Shown here: piece after piece, positions 45,000 to 52,849 of the stretch
Numbering within the stretch: the stretch's first letter is position 1
Layout: every line of letters begins with the position of its first letter
Assembly: GCA_965199915.1 (NCBI GenBank)
Contig: OZ241348.1
Location: 3,100,001-3,164,000, forward strand
Origin: VXYL01 sp965199915
GTDB lineage: Bacteria; Pseudomonadota; Gammaproteobacteria; Pseudomonadales; Azotimanducaceae
Length of the DNA: 64,000 nucleotides
Direction of reading: 5' to 3'
Notes under the pieces: model-generated
What the model saw: only the letters and a program-made list of their open reading frames with translations
The model's database searches: none
What the model was told of the DNA's origin: nothing
Translations under genes and position numbers: made by a program

Positions 45000-46361
45000 C
45001 TACTGGTGTAACCGCGGCACAAGCGAACGGGCAGCCGCCAATAGAAAATGGAAGTCACGAACTTGCGGAAGCCAAGTGCGCCTCCAGCTCCGGCCCGTCG
45101 CCTTGCGGAATAGCAACGCGAGAAGCGTGCAGCGGCAGATCATCCCCACGGTGATGGCCCCTGCGGCCGCGCCGATGCCGAACCAACGATAGAGTAGAAC
45201 CAGCGTGAAGATCTCGACGCTCAGACCCAGGAGTTGGGCCCACGAACAAATGCCGGGGCGGTTGACGGCCTTGAAATAGGTCATGAAAATGCCAGCGCCG
45301 GCGGCGGCGACCATTCCGGGAGCAATGAGCCAAAGCAACGGCAGAATGGCTAGAAATGCATCCGAAAAGAGCAGCCGCACAAACGGCGCGCTCACCGCAA
45401 GCATCGCGACCAAACTAGCGGCGGTGACCAGGCAGACCAAGCGGACGCAAGTTGCGACCATCTCCGGCTGCCCGATGTTTGCAGCCACAGGGCTTCCGAA
45501 CGGGGCACCTGCGGCCTCACCACTCGCAATACGCGGCAGCAACGCATTTCCGACCGAATTCGACACAAGCAGGAAGCCGAGCATGAGCGTGTTGGCTGCC
45601 GCGAACAGCCCAATCTCCTCATCGCTCGCCAAAAACCCAAGAAATAAGATACCCACATAGGGACCTAGACCTTCTGCCGTGCGGGCGACATGGTAACGCA
45701 ATCCATAGCCGAGGATCCTTTGCAAGGCCCTCCGTCCAGGCAAGCCGAACGCGAGGCCGCATTGTCGCCGCAAGTCCCAAAGACAAGCGCCAATCATCAC
45801 AACATGTGCGCAAACCACAGCCCACAACGCGCCGTCCACGCCAAGACCGCAGCCCCAAACGAGCAATACAACACACAACACGTTCACGACCATGCGTAGC
45901 AACAACGCCAACGCCAACCGGCCAAAGCGGCGCAGCGCCGCCAACTGATGCTCCATGACCAGCGCGAACGCCAGCACGGGCAACAACGCAAGCGCGATGT
46001 AGAACGATGCCGCCTCGGCTTTCTGAAAGTACGGAAGGCCGCTGCGAATCAACGGCACCGAGAAGGCGATGGCCAAACCACCACCCACCAAGCAGATCGC
46101 GGCACCGCTAGCGACGGCTTCCGATACGGATATCTCGCGGATCATGACAAATTGCTGGGTGCCCTGTTGCGCTCCGGGCGTCAACACCATGCCAAGCGCG
46201 GTCGCAAACACTAGACACACCGCGTAGCTGCCGAGCCCCTCCGGAAGCAACATGCGAGCGAGCAGCGCTTGGATGAGCAAACCGAGAAGCACGACGCCGA
46301 CTCGGGCGCCGAACGCAAGGGCCACGTCCTGTCCGCCGCTGCGATGATCCTCTCGATTCAT
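45000..46361 (-). CDS. Polysaccharide flippase (Wzx/MATE-like)
   Basis: A 453-residue membrane protein with about 12-14 hydrophobic helices. The N-terminal helix (VGVVLLGLLIQALLARMLLPEGLGSYAV) and helix pairs follow the oligosaccharide/polysaccharide biosynthesis export family pattern. It is predicted to flip lipid-linked repeat units across the inner membrane. It ends the 45000-56852 polysaccharide locus and follows the AsnB-GT gene by 19 bp on the same strand. Confidence 0.82.
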   Translation of the reverse strand: MNREDHRSGGQDVALAFGARVGVVLLGLLIQALLARMLLPEGLGSYAVCLVFATALGMVLTPGAQQGTQQFVMIREISVSEAVASGAAICLVGGGLAIAFSVPLIRSGLPYFQKAEAASFYIALALLPVLAFALVMEHQLAALRRFGRLALALLLRMVVNVLCVVLLVWGCGLGVDGALWAVVCAHVVMIGACLWDLRRQCGLAFGLPGRRALQRILGYGLRYHVARTAEGLGPYVGILFLGFLASDEEIGLFAAANTLMLGFLLVSNSVGNALLPRIASGEAAGAPFGSPVAANIGQPEMVATCVRLVCLVTAASLVAMLAVSAPFVRLLFSDAFLAILPLLWLIAPGMVAAAGAGIFMTYFKAVNRPGICSWAQLLGLSVEIFTLVLLYRWFGIGAAAGAITVGMICRCTLLALLFRKATGRSWRRTWLPQVRDFHFLLAAARSLVPRLHQ

Positions 46362-46380
46362 TGCCGCGGACAGCGCCTTG

Positions 46381-49300
46381 TCACGTCTTCGCCGCTTTGT
46401 CTAGAAAGTGATCGAAAAGCTCCTCCCATTTATCCAGCACCACCCCAAAGGAACACATATCACGCACCCGAGCGCGCGCACGTTCCACCATGCTGGCCGT
46501 CACCTCGGCCGATGTGTCCATGGCTCGTTCCATTGCATTCGCCAGCGCGACGCTGTCATGAGGTGGCGCCAAGAAGCCCGTGCGTCCTTCTTCGATCAAC
46601 TCCGGGATCGCGCCGACAGATGTCGCAACCACTGGCCGGCTTACCGCCATCGCTTCCAGCAAGGCCATGGGCATCGCCTCCCACTCGGACGACAAGACCA
46701 GGGCGTCGCAAGCCCTTAGCAGGTTGGAAACGTCGTCGCGCAGTCCCAACATGCGCACGCGGTCGCGCAGGTCGAGGCGGTCAATCAGCGTCTGCAACGA
46801 AGCCTCTTGACTGCCCTGTCCCGCAATGACCAGAGTAGTGTCCATGCGCCGGTCGGCCAATATGCGAAAGGCACGCAGCATGTTTGGATAGTCTTTTTCG
46901 CTCTCCAACCGGCCAGCGGCAAGCCAAACAAAACGTTTCTTCTCAAGGCCCAAAGCCCGCTGCGCCTCGCCGCGTTCTCGCGCGGGCTCGAATTTCTCCA
47001 TGTCCATGCCGTTTGGCACCACCCATGTGTGGTCGCTCTTCGCAATTCCCCTGCGCACCAATCCGCGGCGAAGGCCCTCGGAAAGGGCCACCACCGCATC
47101 CGGCATGGCACGTGTGAGTTGCAGAAGGCTTCCCCGCAAAGAACCGTGGCGATTGGCATCGGTGTGAACGGACGATATGTTCACGGGCACGCCGAACACT
47201 CTTCCAAGCAAACGGGATGTCATCATACCGTGATACATCACTCCCACCAGCACATCTGGTCTCGTGCTCCGAACGGCCGAAGCCGCGCCCAAAATGCTCG
47301 CGTAGCGCATTGGACCGCGACCAGCATTCAATGTGATCAACCGCACGCCGGACATGCGCAGCGCCGGTGCAAGCGATCGTCCCGAGAAAGACCGGTATGA
47401 CGCAACCGTCACGGCCCAGCCGCGGGCGGCCAGACCACTCGCCAAGTTCACGAGCTGGATCTCCGCGCCACCCCGTTCCAAGCCGGCCACGACGAACATC
47501 ACCCGGTTTCGCGCTCGGCGCCTGGACGGGACGAGCTTGACCTCGCTCGCGCTACGCTTCTCCAACCCGCCAAAGCTCGGCTGATACGCATGGCACCAAA
47601 GGCTGATCTGCAGCATCTTGTATATGAGCTGGCCGTTGTTCTCGCGGCCATCGCAATGTTCTTTGAGACAAAGCGCTACGGCGCTTTCGTCGAAGATCCC
47701 AAGGCGGCGCGTGGAACCGTCCAGCAAGACCGACTTCGCGTAGTCCGCCAGAGACATTCTCAGCCAACTGCCGATAGGCACGGTCAAGCCCGTCTTTGGC
47801 CTGTTGAGTGTGGAGTCGGGCACCGTCCCGCGCAACGCCGCCCGGAGCGCGACTTTCTTTTGGCGCCCACGCACCCTATATTGGGAAGGGAGGCTCATCG
47901 CGTATTCGGCCAACCGCGTATCCACCATCGGCACACGCACTTCAATGCCGTGGTACATGGTGGGCTTGTCCACTTTCTCGAAGAATAGATCCGGCAACGT
48001 GATGCTGGCATCAAGCGCGATGAGACGCCTCGTCGGATCGTAACGCACGAATCGATTGTGCATTTCCCGGTGCCAACCAAAGGGATCCGTACCGAGCAAA
48101 CTATCTTTCGCGTCCGGCGAGAATATTCTTGTCGGTGGTCGGCGCGGCGATTCGGTGGCCAACAAACGCGCCATCAGCATGCCCGTGTCGGATTCCGCGA
48201 GGGCCGTCAACACCAACTCCGCCGCTTCTTCACTACTGAACCGCGCCAACATGCGGTGCATCCGCGCTGTTCGGCGACCGAGAAGACGCCACCAAGACAG
48301 ATGCGACATCAACGCATGCCGCCGATAGCCACCAAACATCTCGTCGCCGCCATCGCCCTGCAGAATGACGGTTGCTTCGTTGCCAACCTGCTTGGACAAA
48401 AGAAAAAGCGCGATGTCCGCTGGGTCGCCAAACGGTTCGTCGTGGCAACGCACCAAGCGTTCTATGACATCGCTGACGTCGCCGACGCCCACGCGCACTT
48501 CGTGGTGTTCGGTACCGAACTGCTCCGCGACGCGACGCGCCGCGGGCAATTCGTCTCGGTCAGCCCGACTGCCAAACGCCGCGGTAAACGTTTTGAGCGG
48601 ACGTTCGTAGTGTTCACTAGCGATTGCGGTGATAGCGGAAGAGTCGATGCCGCCACTCAGAAAAACCCCCACGGGAACATCGCTTACCAGGTGGTTGCGG
48701 ACGGCTTGGTCCAGCAATCCGCGGACGGTTTCCACAACGGTCTCGAAGTCTTCTTCTTCGTGCGCAGGGGCCGGAACGGAGGAATACGGCTCGCACCGCA
48801 TGCCGTGTTGGTCTATCGCCAGAGCGTGACCGGGTAGCAGCTTCGCTATGCCTTCGAACATCGTATGCACACCGAGCGCTGTGCCGTAGTACAGAAACTC
48901 GTGCAAGCCAACGAAATCCGCTCGCACGTCCGCCTCGCCAGCAATGAGAATTGTTTTGATTTCCGATCCGAAGGTCAACTCTCCTTGGCCGTGCCGGAAA
49001 TACAGTGGTTTGATCCCAAAGCGGTCTCGGACCAAATGCAGTCGTTGTTCGCGACCGTCCCATAGTGCCAATGCAAACATCCCCTCGAAGCGGGCGAAGG
49101 CGCCAACGCCCCAATGCAAATAAGCGCGTAGCACCACTTCCGTGTCGGAACGCCCGAGAAACCGGTGACCGGCGCGTTCAAGGTGCGTGCGCAACATGCG
49201 AAAGTTAAAGATCTCGCCGTTGTAGGCCAACACCACCTGTCCGTCTTCGGAGAGCATCGGTTGGTGGCCGCTGGGCGAAAGATCGATCACTTTGAGCCGC

Positions 49301-49440
49301 GTGTGCGCCAAGCCAATCCGACCGTTCGCGTAGACGCCCGAGTCATCGGGGCCACGATGGCGGAGAGACTCCACCATGCGGTGCAGAACTCTTGCGTCTA
49401 CTCCACCACTGCTCCGAAAGGTGCCACCGATCCCGCACAT
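46381..49440 (-). CDS. Asparagine synthase-GT4 glycosyltransferase fusion
   Basis: A 1019-residue two-enzyme protein. Residues ~1-630 are an AsnB-type glutamine amidotransferase/synthetase: Cys2 after the Met, RHRGPDDSG, the LAYNGEIFNFRML strand and SGGIDSSAITAIAS of the PP-loop. Residues ~650-1019 are a GT4 glycosyltransferase: VVAGLERGGAEIQLVNLASGLA, VVPNGMDMEKFEPARER, AAGRLESEKDYPNML and SSEWEAMPMALLEAMAVSRPVV. The AsnB half probably amidates a sugar acid or other carboxyl in a polysaccharide; the GT half may then transfer the sugar. Fusion rather than two genes is unusual. It lies in one frame with no internal stop. Confidence 0.87.
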   Translation of the reverse strand: MCGIGGTFRSSGGVDARVLHRMVESLRHRGPDDSGVYANGRIGLAHTRLKVIDLSPSGHQPMLSEDGQVVLAYNGEIFNFRMLRTHLERAGHRFLGRSDTEVVLRAYLHWGVGAFARFEGMFALALWDGREQRLHLVRDRFGIKPLYFRHGQGELTFGSEIKTILIAGEADVRADFVGLHEFLYYGTALGVHTMFEGIAKLLPGHALAIDQHGMRCEPYSSVPAPAHEEEDFETVVETVRGLLDQAVRNHLVSDVPVGVFLSGGIDSSAITAIASEHYERPLKTFTAAFGSRADRDELPAARRVAEQFGTEHHEVRVGVGDVSDVIERLVRCHDEPFGDPADIALFLLSKQVGNEATVILQGDGGDEMFGGYRRHALMSHLSWWRLLGRRTARMHRMLARFSSEEAAELVLTALAESDTGMLMARLLATESPRRPPTRIFSPDAKDSLLGTDPFGWHREMHNRFVRYDPTRRLIALDASITLPDLFFEKVDKPTMYHGIEVRVPMVDTRLAEYAMSLPSQYRVRGRQKKVALRAALRGTVPDSTLNRPKTGLTVPIGSWLRMSLADYAKSVLLDGSTRRLGIFDESAVALCLKEHCDGRENNGQLIYKMLQISLWCHAYQPSFGGLEKRSASEVKLVPSRRRARNRVMFVVAGLERGGAEIQLVNLASGLAARGWAVTVASYRSFSGRSLAPALRMSGVRLITLNAGRGPMRYASILGAASAVRSTRPDVLVGVMYHGMMTSRLLGRVFGVPVNISSVHTDANRHGSLRGSLLQLTRAMPDAVVALSEGLRRGLVRRGIAKSDHTWVVPNGMDMEKFEPARERGEAQRALGLEKKRFVWLAAGRLESEKDYPNMLRAFRILADRRMDTTLVIAGQGSQEASLQTLIDRLDLRDRVRMLGLRDDVSNLLRACDALVLSSEWEAMPMALLEAMAVSRPVVATSVGAIPELIEEGRTGFLAPPHDSVALANAMERAMDTSAEVTASMVERARARVRDMCSFGVVLDKWEELFDHFLDKAAKT

Positions 49441-49455
49441 CCTCGATCGCTCCTG

Positions 49456-52400
49456 CTAGGGCGCGCCCTGCGGGGCGGCGCACCCCGATGGGGTGCGTTC
49501 GAGTTTGCTGCGCCGGACAATGCGCTCGACGCCGAACAAGAGACCGATCAAATAGAAGTGACTCCATCCGCCCAAGAACGGGCTCGTAGGGATAAATAAT
49601 GTATTGATCGAATACGCAGCCCATGCACCCCATACGCCAATCACCAGAAATCGCAAATCCGAGTCCGCCGTCCGCCAAGCGAAAACGGCACACCGAACGA
49701 CCGGGCGCAATACGCAAATGTAGAAGGCCACAAGCAGCGCAAAGCCCGGCCATCCGAAAAGCGCCAGAACGTGCAAGCCTTGGTTGTGCGGCCACAAGCG
49801 CAAGAGCTCTTCCACCAACCAATCCTCCAAGCCATCACCGACATGAAATACCCCGGGTGCGTAGACACCGGTTCCGAACGGGTGATCGCGGACGTACCGC
49901 AATACGGTGTTCAGCTCATGGATCCGTATTCCAGCGGAAGGGTCCATCAGCCGCCTCTTGAGCGAAGCTCCCTTCGCGACGGCGCCGAGCGAGTCTGTCG
50001 TTTGCGCTGCCGCCACATTCTTTTTTTGTTCACCCAACCACCCTGCCAAGGCCACCTTCGTGCGCCCAGTGCCCTCCACGTTTGGTACGAAGTCCTGCCA
50101 CGGCCACCAGCGGTCCTTGGCGCGCCACCACAGACGGAACTGGTAACCCGTCGCTGCCACGTCGGCACCAAACTCGCGCCAAGTGAACGTCCATGCGCCA
50201 TCCCCATCCGGATACACGTCGATCGCAAGAGTTTCGGCGCCAAAGACATCCTCACCGCGCGCGCGGAATTGCATCTGATAGGTCAGACCTGCTGGCAATG
50301 CGGTAAGCGTGTGCCGACGGAATGTCTTCCCGCCTTCCCGCCGCATGGCAACATCGCGCTCGCCATCCGCTGGAATTAGAAAAAGCGTTGGAACCTTGGA
50401 GCTGAGCGATGGAACGAAGTCTTGCCAAGCAGACCACTTTCGGTCCGAAACTTTCCGCGCTCGAAATTGGTGACTGACGATTTGGCTGTCCACCCGGGCC
50501 TCGCCCCAAGTCAAGACGATGTCGCCGGCTTCGTCCGGTTTGGCAGTCGCCTCGCCGATCTTCACGGCTCCCCGAGCATCCGTCTGACGTATCTGAACGG
50601 TGTACCAGAACCAAGAGACAAGCCCGACAAACACATGGCCAACCCTCGCGCTCTTTGCGCTACCGCCAAGCGACTCGCCTCCCACCGCCAAGTCCAGCGC
50701 GGCCTTGCCTGGAGCGATCACCGTCATGGACGCTTCGAAATCGTGCCAACGGCCCCACCCTTCGCCACGCCTCTTCAATCTATAGACGTAGCCCAAGACG
50801 CCTACTTCGCTAGGTACGCGCCACGTCAGCAGGACAGCGCCTTCTTCGCCCACCGTGACTGGAAGTCGGACAGCCTCACTTTGGAAGCCGACAACTTCCG
50901 GCTTTAGCTCCACAAAGTAACGAGCGCCAACCTCAAGGCCGCTCACGCGGTGGCCTATGCGTTGCTGGTCGGTGCCGTCGGCGTGCCAATCGCTCCCAAC
51001 CACCACATCTTGCAATGTTGGCGCATCCCGGTCCGGCGTCGCCGACGGTTCGAGATAACGCCACTCTTGCCAGTCAACGTCGCCTTGGACGCGCAAGCGA
51101 CTTTGATACAGCACAATACCGGGGCGTTTACGCCAAGTGAGCACGAACGTCCCTTGTTCATCCGCTCGAACGGTAACGTTCCCCGGCTGTCCGTAACCGG
51201 CGGGATACCGTTCGCGCAACTGCACCTGGTATTCAGCGCCGGGCTTGTTGCCAACGAACACATGCCCAAGCACATCGGCTTCGCCCCGCCGCCAAGCATC
51301 GTCCCCCGTTGCAAGGTCCTGAATGTCGCCACGCACACCGCCAACGCTGGACGACGCCTCGTCCTCGGCCTGGTCGCCGCCAGCGAAATACAAGAACAAC
51401 CACAGCGCGGCCAACGGGGCGGACACCAAGAGCCGACGACGGGGCCGTTCCGTACGCAAAGCGACGATGCCGACCACCAGCGAAACCACGCAAACGCTCA
51501 GCACGACGGAGCGGGTGGCATTCATGAGCATGACGGTGACCAACGTCATCAGCACCACGAACAGTGCCGCCAAGATGGCGCGGCGCGGCCAAGGCCTAGT
51601 GCTCCAACCAGGTTGAATTGATGCGTCAGCGCGTTCACAGGCGTCCGAGCGCGAGGCGCGCGTCTTGAAGGTGTATCGGGCCATACTCCGAAAGACCGCA
51701 ACAAAGCGGGCGGACGCCTGTGGGCGCGCCCTTCGGGTGGCAGCCGGAAGCCCCCCGGCCGCGTTGCGCCCGCTTGAAGTGCGACCCGGCACGTCGGCGC
51801 GGGAACGCGCCTTGCCGGGGAACTTCCGGCTGCCACTGACGCACCAATTCAACCTGGTTGGAGCACTAGCCACGCAATCACAGTAAAGTAGAGCAGCCAG
51901 CGCCAGAGGTACCGCCACCGCCACTTGGCGACCAAATACGGAAATGTGCGCGGCCAGACCGGCGGTTCTACCAAACAACAGCATCTCTTGGAGTTCTTCG
52001 CGCGGCACATTGGCGACTTGGAGCCACAAGCTCAGGAACGGGTCGCCCACCAGCGCAACACCGAAGCCCCAAAGCGCGGACACGAAAACCGCGACGATGA
52101 CGAGGAAGACCATGGCCCGCGCCCGCCGCAAGCTGTCCACGCAAACGAACACCGCGAAGAGGACGCCGATGCCGAGCGCCATCTTCGCCAACCGCAGCAC
52201 ATCCAGCGTGTCCGTGGCCACATAGACCGCCAACGCCCAAAGGGCAAGCAGCGTCGCCACCGCCATCACCGGCAGAATGTCCACGACGCGCCGGCGAACT
52301 GTCGCCATGTCTCTTGACGACCACGCCGCCTGCGCAAGGGAGAGCGCCGCCAACAACACGGCAAGGATCGCGAAGCCGACGTTTGGACCGCCGAGCGGCA

Positions 52401-52632
52401 AGGGCGTGCTGGCGAACCAAATGTGGCCGAGCAGGCCGAGAAGCACCGCTGCGAACCCGCCCGCGGCTAGTGCTCCGTCAAGGCTGAATTGGTGCGTCAG
52501 TGGCAGCCGGAAGTTCCCCGGCAAGGCGCGTTCCCGCGCCGACGTGCCGGTTCGCACTTCAAGCGGGGCACGGCTCACGACGCAGGCGCATCCACATAAC
52601 CCATTCTCGCCGCCCACCTCGTTGCCGACCAT
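49456..52632 (-). CDS. O-antigen ligase-like protein with FnIII-like loop and two MITE-encoded segments
   Basis: A 1058-residue polymerase/ligase of the Wzy_C/WaaL family. Residues ~50-430 and ~905-1030 are the membrane core; NATRSVVLS and RLWPHNQGLH supply the conserved Arg and His. Residues ~455-870 form a large periplasmic insertion with four FnIII-like repeats (YQVQLRERYPAGYGQPG, VLTWRKRP, YVYRLKR, YQFRLWWRAKD). Residues ~255-346 are encoded by a 274-bp palindromic element and ~23-56 by a partial second copy, all in frame. The C-terminus is encoded by a REP repeat. It should act in the last step of O-antigen or capsule assembly. It is a paralogue of the protein at 52850. Confidence 0.84.
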   Translation of the reverse strand: MVGNEVGGENGLCGCACVVSRAPLEVRTGTSARERALPGNFRLPLTHQFSLDGALAAGGFAAVLLGLLGHIWFASTPLPLGGPNVGFAILAVLLAALSLAQAAWSSRDMATVRRRVVDILPVMAVATLLALWALAVYVATDTLDVLRLAKMALGIGVLFAVFVCVDSLRRARAMVFLVIVAVFVSALWGFGVALVGDPFLSLWLQVANVPREELQEMLLFGRTAGLAAHISVFGRQVAVAVPLALAALLYCDCVASAPTRLNWCVSGSRKFPGKARSRADVPGRTSSGRNAAGGLPAATRRARPQASARFVAVFRSMARYTFKTRASRSDACERADASIQPGWSTRPWPRRAILAALFVVLMTLVTVMLMNATRSVVLSVCVVSLVVGIVALRTERPRRRLLVSAPLAALWLFLYFAGGDQAEDEASSSVGGVRGDIQDLATGDDAWRRGEADVLGHVFVGNKPGAEYQVQLRERYPAGYGQPGNVTVRADEQGTFVLTWRKRPGIVLYQSRLRVQGDVDWQEWRYLEPSATPDRDAPTLQDVVVGSDWHADGTDQQRIGHRVSGLEVGARYFVELKPEVVGFQSEAVRLPVTVGEEGAVLLTWRVPSEVGVLGYVYRLKRRGEGWGRWHDFEASMTVIAPGKAALDLAVGGESLGGSAKSARVGHVFVGLVSWFWYTVQIRQTDARGAVKIGEATAKPDEAGDIVLTWGEARVDSQIVSHQFRARKVSDRKWSAWQDFVPSLSSKVPTLFLIPADGERDVAMRREGGKTFRRHTLTALPAGLTYQMQFRARGEDVFGAETLAIDVYPDGDGAWTFTWREFGADVAATGYQFRLWWRAKDRWWPWQDFVPNVEGTGRTKVALAGWLGEQKKNVAAAQTTDSLGAVAKGASLKRRLMDPSAGIRIHELNTVLRYVRDHPFGTGVYAPGVFHVGDGLEDWLVEELLRLWPHNQGLHVLALFGWPGFALLVAFYICVLRPVVRCAVFAWRTADSDLRFLVIGVWGAWAAYSINTLFIPTSPFLGGWSHFYLIGLLFGVERIVRRSKLERTPSGCAAPQGAP
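49458..49512. repeat. REP-like inverted repeats inside ligase 3' end
   Basis: AGGGCGCGCCCT palindrome (49458-49469), CGCACCCC/GGGGTGCG (49479-49497) and GCGTTCGAGTTTGCTG, matching the REP family at 568-607. Here the repeat is translated as the last ~17 residues of the O-antigen ligase (SKLERTPSGC...), so the original C-terminus was extended by it. Confidence 0.55.
51596..51869. mobile_element. 274-bp palindromic MITE-like element, in frame
   Basis: 33-bp terminal inverted repeats (CTAGTGCTCCAACCAGGTTG... and its complement, one mismatch), with CTAG/TA target-site repeats. Inside are two further stems: 12-bp arms at 51636-51647/51711-51722 and 14-bp arms at 51737-51750/51823-51836, so it can fold into a cloverleaf. 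The net insertion is 270 bp (90 codons), keeping the ligase frame with no stop. No transposase is encoded. Resembles the behaviour of Rickettsia palindromic elements inside genes. Confidence 0.85.
52467..52567. mobile_element. Partial copy of the same palindromic element
   Basis: About 100 bp starting at the terminal CTAGTGCTCC and running through the TIR and one arm of the right-hand stem (GTGGCAGCCGGAAG), matching the end of the 51596-51869 element in opposite orientation with few mismatches, then diverging. It is translated within the N-terminal ~35 residues of the same ligase, just ahead of its first membrane helix. Confidence 0.8.
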
Positions 52633-52849
52633 CTCGCGTTGCGCAACGTGCCGCGACGCGCTTCAGCCCACTTGGCGGCCGCACGTTCTCCGCCATACAC
52701 GTTCGAGATCCAATTATACGCACGCAAAGGTGGTTGTCACAATCGCCCGCAACCGCTATGGTGCCCCATATGGTGGCTGTGCCCATCCGCGATCACCACC
52801 TTGGTCGTGAGGTGCTCTTGGCTGCACAAACGCGCAAGCGGCGGGAGCG

